This document shows positions 34,865-44,608 of a DNA stretch of 64,000 nucleotides, piece after piece. Both the position numbers and the translations under genes were made by a program. Within the stretch, counting starts at the first letter, position 1. Each line of letters opens with the position of its first letter. Source of the stretch: Bemisia tabaci (Eukaryota > Arthropoda > Insecta > Hemiptera > Aleyrodidae); assembly GCF_918797505.1 (NCBI RefSeq), contig NC_092796.1:32312098-32376097 (forward strand). Direction: 5' to 3'. The notes under the pieces are model-generated. The model saw nothing but the letters and a program-made list of their open reading frames with translations. It was not told where the DNA came from and did no database searches.

Positions 34865-36266
34865 ACATCCTGACAAGACACAACAAAATACCAATTTGTA
34901 GACATGCGCCTTTGAGGTGCTTGAGAGTCTTCAACCTTCACTTAAACATATTTTTATTCTTTTTTCAAAATGATTATTGATTTGCACACATAATAATAGC
35001 ATATTTTGAGCAAACTTAACCTTAATGTTTCTCCAATTTAAAAAATGAAAAATACTTCATTTGACGATAGCGCGGAGATACAACCAACCGTGATGCGCTA
35101 GGCGTCAACTCGCAATGCTCCGCTCTAAAGATGCTGCCAATGAGGTGTCGCTCTGATTCGCAAGAAAACTTTAAAAACGAGGCCCGATTACGTCTCTTTT
35201 ATCTTCGGCTGTGTTGCTCACGTAGCCCTTGAAGCACTCCAACATGTAAGACGAACGGAACCAACAAAACGTGGAAATAGAGCGAGGGAAAGGATGCACG
35301 TTGACGGAGGCGCAGAGATACAACTATTCGTACTCGATGGATGTCCGTGTCGCATCTGCTGAATTGAAGGCGCGATGGTGAACTCGCAACGCAATGCTCT
35401 GCTCTGTGCTGCCATTGCATTGAGGTGTCGCTTAGATTTTGGTGAGAACTCATTGTTTTCCCCCAAAAGTTATTCGGACCTTTTCCCGTTAAACCCACCC
35501 AGTTCGTTTTGGGATTGCCTGGATTAGTCTATGGTCAACTCCCCCTCCCCTCCCTCTCTTGGCGCTGAGCCCGTTCCCTCTATAAAAAGTGAGATGTAAA
35601 TCCAGTTGGTCTCTAATGTGCGCTAAAATTATTCAAAAAACAACGTCCTGCAGCATTAAGTAAAGCTGAAACTCACGAATGATATTATGAAAATTACCGA
35701 AATTTAATGTCGATTCGTCGTATAAATTAGCGGTGTAAGGATACGAAGCTTTACATTGAGTCCCATTTGTCAGACTATGCAAGGGATTGTAGACTCCGAT
35801 AATACTGGATACTGACTTATCACGCTATTTTCGTAATCATGATCTCTAACTTGAGTAGAAAATTCATCTGGAAATGAATGAAGGGATGTGAGATACTGGT
35901 TCACCGCGAATATACAACCGCTAATGAAGGAGACATTACGAAAAAAATACGTAAGTAAAATTATTTCATGTGTCATTATGCGGAAGTAAGTAACACGCAA
36001 GCCGCGCATGTGACACGCATAGCGCCTACGAGACTGCATGAATACTTCACGCATTGCGTTAAACACAGTGCGTTCTCCAGCGGTCCGGGAAACGCATAGC
36101 GCCTACAAGGCTGCAGGAATACTTCACGCATTGCGCCAAACACATAAATTAACTAAGGACTCCTTAAACACGGAAAATTCCTATTATAAGAAACTTTTGG
36201 GAGCATTTTAGCATCATGACGCGAAGGATGCGCATCAGAGACCAGGTTTTGTGTTTTTTTTTTTAC
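34865..36266. other. No gene; Y-type and 70-bp-unit fragments
   Basis: GAGATACAACTATTCGTACTC at 35310 is Y-like. At 36019-36140 two GCGCCTAC...CTTCACGCATTGCG units match the hAT-M tandem repeat. Confidence 0.5.
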
Positions 36267-36270
36267 AATT

Positions 36271-36523
36271 GGACCGCGTATAGCAGGAAGGAACTAAGCC
36301 ACATCGGCTATTGTCAAATTTAATCGGGCAATTTAATTTTTCACAAGACAGCGTTTGTGCAGACTCCTTTGAAAATTTCAAGGACATTGCCTCGTTCTAT
36401 ACAGAAAGTTCACTGAAATTTGTACAAAAAATCACACAACTGTTTTCATGTAAAAAATGGAATTGCTTTGTTAAATTTGGCGATAGCTGATGTGGCTTGG
36501 TCCCTTTCTTCTTAACGCGGTAC
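36271..36523. mobile_element. GGA type G element
   Basis: GGACCGCGTATAGCAGGAAGG to CTTAACGCGGTAC; AATT at 36267-36270 and 36524-36527. Confidence 0.85.
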
Positions 36524-36527
36524 AATT

Positions 36528-37045
36528 GGATCGCATTTAGCAAAAAGGAACCAACGGTATTATAGTGCTTTCAAAATCGTGCAACTTCTTCTTTTCTTTT
36601 AAAATACTTAATATATGTATGTACAGTTTTAAAGTTTACACAATTATTTTCCGTTAAAATTAACAATTTTTTGGTGGGAAGCCAAAACTACTTACTATTC
36701 TGGGAGATATGTTAGATACTTGGATTGCATTTTGCAAAAAGGAACCACTAGCATTGCAATGTTGCTAAGATTGTGAAACTTCTTTTATTTTGGAGGAAAA
36801 TCTCGATTATCCATTAATAGTTTCTATTTCACTCGCTAAAAACTGTAAATTTAAGACAAAAATTACCATCTAAATTTCATAGTTTTTCACGATTTCCGCA
36901 AATTTATTGCAAAAGATGAAGTTGCAGAATCTTAGCATCATTGCAATGCTAGTGGTTCCTTTTTGCAAAATGCAATCCACTTATGAAGAGGCAACACTTT
37001 TACAACACTGTAATCGCCCCGGTTCTTTTTTGCTAAATGCGATCC
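36528..37045. mobile_element. GGA type I element containing a type H insert
   Basis: GGATCGCATTTAGCAAAAAGG to CTTTTTTGCTAAATGCGATCC; AATT at 36524-36527 and 37046-37049. About 255 bp without the nested type H. Confidence 0.88.
36722..36978. mobile_element. GGA type H nested in type I
   Basis: GGATTGCATTTTGCAAAAAGG to TTTGCAAAATGCAATCC; ACTT at 36718-36721 and 36979-36982. Confidence 0.92.
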
Positions 37046-37049
37046 AATT

Positions 37050-37535
37050 GAACTATGACGTAGCCACCGAATCAGTGTTCCCTCGAATAAAATTGACGAC
37101 AGCGCAGCTGGACGCGATGCGGTGTGTTGCCTGTTGCAGTGAATCGGCAGTTATGATCTTAAATGACCGATAAAAGATTTCACTGCCTCACTCACTCATT
37201 TACTTTCTATCGGGTTTTTTCTCCCTTTTAACTTCTCCGCCGGAGCTCGAGCCGATTCCCTCTATTATTGGTTTGCCGTTAGCCGCTCGCCGCGCTTTTT
37301 ATCGCTCGTCACCGGCGCCACCGCTCGCCGTTCACGCGAGCGTCTTTTTAATTCGCTCCCGCCGCGCCGCTCGCGCGAGAGAAAACGTCACGAAAAAACA
37401 AACAGAATCCAACGGATTTGCCTCCGATTCCCAATCAGATGACATTATCTAGGAGCAGCCGAACTGCATTATGCGTTGCCTGGTTTCTTCTCCTGCGAGA
37501 TTTTTCCCCCCAGGAAAACAAAGCAACTATACTTA
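37050..37535. other. CpG-rich patch 37240-37400, no gene
   Basis: GCCGCTCGCCGCGC-type sequence; nothing coding. Confidence 0.35.
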
Positions 37536-37788
37536 CTGCCGTGCTGAGGAAAAACGCCGTATGAGCCATCAGGCGTTTCCAGATTTCCTTCGACCAATCA
37601 CGAATGTTCAGGAAAATTTGTGAATATTTCTCCTCCGATTTTTCACAAGATTTCGTTCGTAGTTTGATCTAAAGAGTCTAAAAATTTTAAGAAAAAATAT
37701 TCATTATTTTCTTTAGAGATAAATATTCTCAAAACAGAAATTTGGCAACTCTCGAATGTTCAAACGGCGTTTCTCCTTAGCACGACAG
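37536..37788. mobile_element. fam-F MITE
   Basis: CTGCCGTGCTGAGGAAAAAC to GTTTCTCCTTAGCACGACAG; flanks CTTA and TATA do not match well. Confidence 0.78.
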
Positions 37789-37829
37789 TATACTTCAGTC
37801 AATGAAGGGATTTCGTCGGAACAAACTTT

Positions 37830-37993
37830 CAGTGGTGAGGCGCGAATGCTCGAAATTCGATTTTACCCAATCTGAAGCTATAGTTAAGAATCGGTTATCA
37901 AGGTTTTCGTTGCGAAGACCCTAATTATCGATCCTTTTCCGTAGGTTTAAGTAGTAGATCAATCGATACATCGCAAAGCACGCCACGTCTCTG
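37830..37993. mobile_element. hAT-B, old copy
   Basis: CAGTGGTGAGGCGCGAATG...AGCACGCCACGTCTCTG. Confidence 0.65.
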
Positions 37994-38454
37994 GAACAGA
38001 CTAAAGCAAAGTTGAATTTCTTACCATCGATTATACACTTCAAGAGGAGTTTTTTCCAAAAATTCTTCATTTTCCCCCCTCTGTTTCTCCCCTCTCCCCT
38101 CAAAATGGAAAGAGGTCCCTCTTTGTAAACTTATTCTTTAGTTTCTCGATTGACGTTAAATGAAATTTGTCTGAGTCTGACTAAATCTTTCCAATTGTAT
38201 TCCGAATCAGCGATGGGTAAAATTAAAGAATATGGAATTGCTCTGGAAGGATGATATTATGTTCTCGAATTAGTCGCGCACAACTGGTCATAATTCCCCC
38301 CCCCCCCTCTTTTTCCATCCGACAATATTGATTCTTTTTTTTCCTAATTATATCCGCTACTCGAAACGATGACCAGCCGCTCGAAAACTCATAAACCAAT
38401 ACGATCGTCAGGGTCCATGGCAACCAGGGAAATAGGAACATTTCAAGAAATTGA
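37994..38454. other. No gene seen
   Basis: Pyrimidine-rich tract at 38068-38100 and a C-run at 38298-38308. Confidence 0.4.
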
Positions 38455-38705
38455 ATCGATGGCTAAGGTGCAAAACCACGTTTCTGCATTGCGGTGTTTG
38501 GTGTTTAAAAATTAATTTTTTTTAAGGAGAGACAAGCCAACTTCATGGCTTGAAATTTAAATAGAAAAGCCCACCAACAGAGAGAAAAAATTAAGGGAGT
38601 TTTCTCGAAATTATGTTTACTAATTTGCCAAAGGAAAAATAAAGTATGATAGAAAGTCTGCAACGTCGTAAACGGAGATACGTGGTTTCGCCACTTTGGC
38701 CGTCG
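38455..38705. repeat. AA-type repeat
   Basis: TCGATGGCTAAGGTGCAAAACC to ACGTGGTTTCGCCACTTTGG; ends inverted, about 250 bp. Confidence 0.6.
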
Positions 38706-38709
38706 ATTT

Positions 38710-38785
38710 GGACGTATCTATGCCAAAAGGAACTATGTCACACACAAACCCTATGCACATAGTTCATTTCAGCATAAATACGTCC
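38710..38785. mobile_element. GGA type R hairpin
   Basis: GGACGTATCTATGCCAAAAGG to TTCAGCATAAATACGTCC, flanks ATTT and ATTG. Confidence 0.75.
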
Positions 38786-39047
38786 ATTGTGGATAGTAAT
38801 CATAAAAAAATGGACAGTTTAGCCGAACATAGAGCATTTTGCGACTCAACGGCTTTAAAAGCGATCGTCATTCCAAGCGAGTTTGATGGTCTCGAGGATG
38901 GGTTGCCTGGGGCTGGTTATTGATCAGAACCAGGGGAAATGTGATCTAAGCGCAGGAACTAGTCCCTGAGGGCTCCTTTTCGAAGTAGGAACAAAATTGA
39001 AAGTTCCTCAGCCGTGTCGCCTTGATGCCGAATCTTTCTCTTCCATA

Positions 39048-39302
39048 CTGCCATGCTAAGGGAGAACGTCTTATGAACATTCGAGAGTTGCCAAATTTCC
39101 TTTAATGAATTGTTTATTTTTGAGGAAAATAGTGAATATTTTTCCTTGGAATTTTCAGAAGTTTCAGATCAAATTACAAACTAACTTATCTGAGAAATTG
39201 GTCGACAAATATTAAAAAAAAGTATCTCGAAAATTAGTGATTTGCCTGGGGAAATTTTGCAACGCCTGGAGGCTCATACGGCGTTTTTCCTTTGCGCGGC
39301 TG
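39048..39302. mobile_element. fam-F MITE with perfect 4-bp TSD
   Basis: CTGCCATGCTAAGGGAGAAC to TTTTTCCTTTGCGCGGCTG; CATA at 39044-39047 and 39303-39306. Confidence 0.85.
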
Positions 39303-39585
39303 CATAGTCGTCTATTTTCTTCTATTCTGTGCTACATTGTACATACGATGGACACCTAATAGTATCAGTAGATACCAATAGTACCTAATAGCAGCTTCAT
39401 CATGTGACTACGCTGAAGACGGTATACATTTGCCATCCACTCGTCTTGAGCAATCGCGGCAGCAGTTGAAAAATTATGGAATGTCGCAAATTGAAAGTAA
39501 TCATAACCAAATCGTAGACGTCGTGTATCGGACCCAGTTTTTCATCGATAATGTGAAGCAACTCTTGCATCTGCTTAACATAAGT

Positions 39586-39662
39586 GGACATATTTACGCT
39601 AAAAGGAACTTTGTGCGTAGGATTTGCACGTAACATAGTTCCTTTTAAGCATAAATACGTCT
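39586..39662. mobile_element. GGA type R hairpin
   Basis: GGACATATTTACGCTAAAAGG to TTTTAAGCATAAATACGTCT. Confidence 0.7.
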
Positions 39663-39792
39663 AAATGTAAATTTGCTCATTTCAAGGATGGAAATGCACC
39701 AGTGAGCATTTTCGTCCAAGTTGTTCCGAATCTTACTCTATAATGTAAAATCATAATAGTAATGCGTAACGCTTAACGCCTGAGGCGCCAAG

Positions 39793-39953
39793 CAGTGGCG
39801 TAGCGTGTTTTACGATGTATCGATTGATCTGCTATTTGAACCTGTGGAAAAGGATCGATAGACAGGGTGTTCGCAACTAACACCTTAATAATCGATTCTT
39901 TACCACAGCTTCAAATGGGGAAATATCGATAGATCATTCACGCCACGCCACTG
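39793..39953. mobile_element. hAT-B MITE with perfect 8-bp TSD
   Basis: CAGTGGCGTAGCGTG to CACGCCACGCCACTG; GCGCCAAG at 39785-39792 and 39954-39961. Confidence 0.92.
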
Positions 39954-39961
39954 GCGCCAAG

Positions 39962-40218
39962 CGGAGTTGGACCGCGAACGGTTAGGTAGCACAACCCCTA
40001 GTCTCCTTTAATAATTGAACGGATCTGATCATATCTCAAGTTGCCTAATTTTTACTCTTAATGTATTTCTTTAATGGTGAACTTAGCAGCTTTGTGCCAT
40101 TATATTTTTTACGTTCTTCATAACTTCACAGAAAGTTCTCTCTGATTCTGTTGATGTCGTTCGTTTCGCGATAAACGCGCTGCATAATGCGAGGTCGATC
40201 AGAAAATGAAACAAATGA
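39962..40218. other. No gene seen
   Basis: Short unclassified stretch between hAT-B and the 1.17-kb TIR element. Confidence 0.5.
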
Positions 40219-41384
40219 ATTGAGGAGTTCTTTGGCATAACCACGTATACGCGTATACGCCGTTTTTTCGGAGATCGGTTCTACTAAATCCTCTGACTCT
40301 GAGCTGTTGGTACAAATAGTTTGTACATGTTTCTGATGAAAAATTATTAAGGTTAAGGCGGTCCGAACACACGCACCTCCTCATCCGAGACGTTCTCCGG
40401 AAAAACCACGTATACGCGTAAACGTGGTTTGCCATCGTTTGCCAGTGTATGCCGTCGAAATACTGCATGTTTACCCTGTTCGCGGGCACAGTTACTCGAT
40501 TTGCGATCGTAATTTCGGGATTTACGGTAAAAAGTTGAAAAAATTACCCATTATTCAGACTGCTGCGGAGTATCTGAAAATCATTGCGGAAAGTCGAGAA
40601 AAGCCTTTCCCCTATTGGAGCACGTGGGACCCATCGCTTTTTAAAGAATGTGAAACTGTATTGCGTCCTTTTTTTAAGAGAAAACCGACGAAGAAGCATA
40701 GTTGCTTCACTCTTCAAAAATATTGCATGCTGAAATACAAGCCAGACGGAACTATTTCAGCCTCTAAGACCTACACTCCCGATTTTGAGGACTTCCAGTA
40801 CTGGAAGAATGCCGATATTACCCGTCAAGAGTTGGACATAAAACCCCCACAGGCGACTCTTCCACCTTTGAAACCGGCCAAAATAGCAGATGTCAGAGCT
40901 CTCTATGAGATTTTGAATGAAGAAGCGATGACCTGGTTCCTTTTCAAAAACAGCGTTCCAGGTGACGATGGGCAAGGGCCCTCTGATCTCTCCGATGACG
41001 ATATCAGCGAATATCAAAACTTTTTGTTTACTATTTGAACCTAATACAAGGTACATTATTCATACTAACATTTGCTTTTTCTTTCATCTATCCTCTAACT
41101 CCTGAAAAATTAAAATCAATTAGACAAATGTCCATTCAAAGTCGATCTCTGTTAAAACCACGTATAATTATTTATCCAGCAGATTCATTTACTCAAAAGC
41201 GTCTGTTAATTTAGGATCATGTGCTTCCGTAAAATAATTCAAGATAGTATGAGCTTTAAAAAAGTCTTCAGTTTTTTTAAATCGGTTGAGTAGTTTCGAA
41301 AATATACACTGTCAAACTTTCAATAGCGTATTTCTCACAACTACATTTTTCGTTATACGTGGTTATGCCAAAGAACTCCTCAAT
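40219..41384. mobile_element. 1.17-kb DNA transposon with 31-bp perfect terminal inverted repeats
   Basis: Positions 40219-40249 and 41354-41384 are exact inverted copies of 31 bases (starting ATTGAGGAGTTCTTTGG, ending ACCACGTATA). AATT lies at both borders, so a 4-bp duplication is possible but the palindrome leaves the exact edge open. The sub-terminal motif AACCACGTATA recurs inside at 40405 and 41157, as transposase-binding repeats often do. The element encloses one open frame (40340-41038). Probably a deleted derivative of a larger element; superfamily not assigned. Confidence 0.8.
40340..41038 (+). pseudogene. C-terminal fragment of a transposase-like protein inside the 1.17-kb element
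   Basis: Open from after a TGA at 40337 to a TGA at 41036-41038, about 232 codons, with no ATG in the first half; a GTG at 40424 is not a convincing start. The recognisable part is PVRGHSYSICDRNFG (about 40474-40518), a histidine/aspartate motif that I associate with the C-terminal end of RNase H-like DDE-type proteins common in hemipteran genomes (DUF7869-like; from memory, not searched). It then carries Lys-rich and Trp/Tyr-rich stretches and an acidic tail (DDGQGPSDLSDDDISEY). Without an N-terminal catalytic region it cannot be an active transposase alone; it may be a last exon. Confidence 0.55.
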
Positions 41385-42640
41385 TTGGCAACATCGTATT
41401 CTGCATCTCCTCCGTGCGGGCTCCCTGTTAATAATGCAGCTTCATTATCTTCATCTCTCATTACGAGCGTTATCGAATTATGGGCTCGTAACTACAACAA
41501 TTAATTCCCCTCGTTAACGGAGTGGATAAAACAGTTAAAATCCGAGATTTCTTTTGGCCTTGCTCACTGCCCAGCGTTCAATCTTGCCTCTCGATAAGGT
41601 GTGAAAAATCTGAATCTCGGATGTATTTTCATGACTGCGACTGTAAAGTGTAAACTATAGTTTTAGCACGCGCCATCGGTGTTTTTTAATTTTTTTTTTT
41701 CTACTGATAATGCCCACTTTGGCTTTACCTCGTGAATCCTCTTCTCGAAAGTAACCTGTTTCAGGACGAGTGAAAAAGTCCGAGCATAAAATATTCTATA
41801 GAGTACCTAACCGATTTTTTAATTTTTCTTTTCTTTTCTTCTTCTTCTTCTTCTTATCTATCAGATGAAATTACTCATGACTTATCTTATTTTGCATCCC
41901 CACTACATTTTTAAAATTCAAGCCAAGCAGAAGAAAAAAATCAAGATAAAATAAAAGCGTCGGATTGAAATATGCAGTTGTACCTCGCACTAGCGTTTTC
42001 GAAGGGGCATTAAAAAAAAGAACGTTGTTTCTGGAAAAGACTTTGTTTCGAGGAACGTTTTAACGAGGATGTACGACTGACCGAGACTTGAAAGAAATGC
42101 ACATTTCTACCGAAATAACGTTATTCAGAGAAAATCTGCTACGATGTATGGCTTAAATTTGTAACGCGTGTCAAACGTCCATCATCACATTTTTTTTATT
42201 TTGAAGTCCGTTCCTCAACAAAGAGTAGCAGCACTCGCAGTAGACCTGAAAATACTCCAAAAGTAAAGGGAAAAGGAGGAAGAAGAGCTAGGAAGAGCCT
42301 CGCGAGAGAATTGCGTGACTGGAGGCAAACGGTTAGCTAACCTGATTAGTGTTCCAGTGCAAGTGTTTAGATTGTGGGTCGTTTCGATACCCAATGCAAT
42401 GCCAACTGCAGTCTATTTGCTCAATCAACTGCTCATTGTCTATTGTTCCTTGCGCCGCACAGTAGAGCAAGTCAATGAAAGAAGTTGGACATAATGAAGA
42501 AACTTTTAAAACTTTGTATCTGCACTAATAAGGAACGTGGAGGTTAAGTCATTAAAGTGGTTTCGTCGTCAAATTCTCTCTCCGAAGCGCCCCTTAAAAT
42601 TTAAAATGTGACATAATGTGAACGGTGAAATTCAGAGGGT
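41385..42640. other. No gene; (TTC)n and fam-Q fragment
   Basis: CTTCTTCTTCTTCTT at about 41838-41854. GCACAGTAGAGCAAGTCAATG...AAAGTGGTTTCGTCG at 42460-42600 is fam-Q-like. Confidence 0.5.
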
Positions 42641-42910
42641 ATGAATTTGATCGACATGAATCGATCGACAAAGCCGTGAAACGATCGATAAATCCGTGAA
42701 TCGTTCGATAAACCCTCGAATCGACCGATAAACCCGTGAATCGATAAAATTTTTGTCGAATCGGTGTCGATCGGGTCGCTATTAGTCGATTCATATTTTT
42801 ATTTTTCGATCGATCCACGTCAATCGAATCGACGCCGGTTTCTCAATCAATTTTCCAATCAATCGCTGTCATAGGTTCTTAATCCTTTTTTTCGATCGAC
42901 TCATGTCAAT
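42641..42910. repeat. Degenerate GATCGATAAA tandem tract
   Basis: TCGATAAACCCGTGAATCGA-like units repeat between 42650 and 42745, then TTTCGATCGA motifs continue. Related to the minisatellite at 50297-50718. Confidence 0.65.
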
Positions 42911-43071
42911 CGAAGCGTACTCTCCTCAAAATTTACAATTTTGTTCGAATATTTCATGTCCGAGCTCTCCCGATCAGTAGTGGCGAAGCCTGAGTCATCG
43001 ACTTTCGATTTTCTCCCACATTTTACTCTATAGTAAAGGATCAATTATTCAGGTAAACACAAATAATCGAT

Positions 43072-43238
43072 CAGTGGCGGAGCGTGAATGATCAATCATC
43101 GATATTTCCTCATTTGAAACTTCGGTAAAGAATCGATTACCACTAAGGTGCTCTTTGCGAACATCCTGTCCATCGATCCTTTACCATGGGTTAAAATGCC
43201 AGATCAATCGATGTGTCGCAAAGTACGCCGCGCCATTG
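43072..43238. mobile_element. hAT-B MITE
   Basis: CAGTGGCGGAGCGTG to TACGCCGCGCCATTG; flanks TAATCGAT and CAATCGAT (7 of 8). Confidence 0.82.
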
Positions 43239-43313
43239 CAATCGATTCAAGCACCGTTGCTCCCAATGCAATGGCGTTCCAGTGTGCGCCGACCGCGACT
43301 TTTCACCGGCCCG

Positions 43314-43551
43314 GCGCACAGTGGATTGAGTCAATCAGAGAGGTTGGACAAAATTTTTTTGACTAAAACGGCAAATTTTGATGCTTAATCCGTCACAATT
43401 TTGAATGTTATGGGGTGTTCCCAGTAGAAAATTTCACGAGGAAACCAATGGAATCACTATCAAAATCTCAAATTGCTGTATGAACGGAGTTATGAGCTTT
43501 TAAAGTTTCTAAATCTTGTCCGACCTCTTTCATTGACTATCCACTGTGCGG
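43314..43551. repeat. fam-Q element
   Basis: GCGCACAGTGGATTGAGTCAA to TTGACTATCCACTGTGCG; reversed interior relative to 29931-30170. Confidence 0.75.
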
Positions 43552-43822
43552 CGCGGCGCGGCGGGTTCCGCTGACGCATTTTGTTGATCTTCCCCCTTCC
43601 CGCACTCGTTTTCTACGTGGGAGTTCTCAAATTTGTCAACGCCATTTGCCGATTTTTCCGATCATTGTTTGATTTGTCGTGACGTCGCGAGCTCGCATTG
43701 CCGCACGAGACAAGCGATAACCTATCGGCAAACAGTCACTACGTCACTTCATATGAGCGTTCATCGGTTGACGGATTCTTACTCAGATTTTTTTTTATTT
43801 TTTAAGAAACGCGATTGAAATA

Positions 43823-43956
43823 GCGATACTCTCAACTTGGCAACGTTGGATTTTTTCCAATTTAAACGTATGAAAAACAATCGATTGTAGGCTCACCTAA
43901 AATCGATTTTTAAATGGAGGGAAAACGGTGTTGCTAACTCTCCAGAATCGTCACTG
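43823..43956. mobile_element. hAT-D, left tip lost
   Basis: CGATACTCTCAACTTGGCAAC...GTTGCTAACTCTCCAG...GTCACTG, with GGCTCACCTAAAATCG centre. Confidence 0.65.
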
Positions 43957-44254
43957 GGTGGTAGTATGCGATAGCCACCTCTGGTCGATTCAAATATCCT
44001 CCTTCTGAAGTGACGAGAAAAGAAGGTACTCTTACAATCAGCTATTCACGCTTTAACTTGCCGGTACGTTTTTACATACAAATCTGCAATACCGCTTCAT
44101 CAACGCTAAATCTACCAGCAGAATATTAATTTTAAGATGGGAATGTACTTTGTTAACAAGTATTACCATAATATTGCATGATGTTTTTTTTTTTTTTTTC
44201 GTAGATAATCAAGTCCTTCATAATTCTAAAATTCCGTTTCCTCTCTTGTTGCAG
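43957..44254. other. Upstream intron end before the fascin acceptor
   Basis: AT-rich, T-run at 44184-44200, then the pyrimidine tract and TTGCAG. Appears unique. Confidence 0.5.
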
Positions 44255-44321
44255 GCTGTAATTGTGACGATCCTACCTCTTGGAGTAATAGCTGGAGAAG
44301 AGTGAATAGGATTCATCAGCG
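44255..44321 (+). other. sn: Fascin 5' untranslated part of exon and splice acceptor
   Basis: A pyrimidine-rich tract ending TTGTTGCAG gives an acceptor with AG at 44253-44254. The 67 bases before the ATG therefore look like leader sequence spliced from an upstream noncoding exon, as in Drosophila singed. An in-frame TAG at 44307-44309 shows that the ATG at 44322 is the first usable start in this exon. Confidence 0.75.
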
Positions 44322-44540
44322 ATGACGAGCGTTCTGAATGGAATGAATGGCATGAACGGATTGAACGGCACGAACGGTACGAATGGGATTCACTCCGTGA
44401 ACGGACACAACGGGAGCCTCTACGGGCTCAAGAACCATGAAGACATCGCTGAAAAGGAGACCATGGCCCATGGTTTCTGGACGGTGGGCCTCATCAACTC
44501 CCAGCATCGCTACCTTACCGCTGAGACCTTCGGCTGCAAG
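44322..44540 (+). CDS. sn: Fascin coding exon 1 (residues 1-73)
   Basis: Begins at ATG and ends GGCTGCAAG followed by GTCAGTG, a good donor. It holds exactly 73 codons, so intron 1 is phase 0. The first 31 residues are low-complexity Asn/Gly; the beta-trefoil 1 fold starts near residue 50 with GFWTVGLINSQ. Reading past the donor meets a stop at 44568-44570, which supports splicing here. Confidence 0.95.
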
Positions 44541-44572
44541 GTCAGTGTCTATTCTCAGGTGTACCTGTAGAT

Positions 44573-44608
<36 letters not shown>

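Noticed and set aside
40424..40426. GTG as start of the transposase-like frame
   Set aside because: The frame is open 84 bases further upstream and eukaryotic GTG starts are very rare; treated as a truncated fragment.
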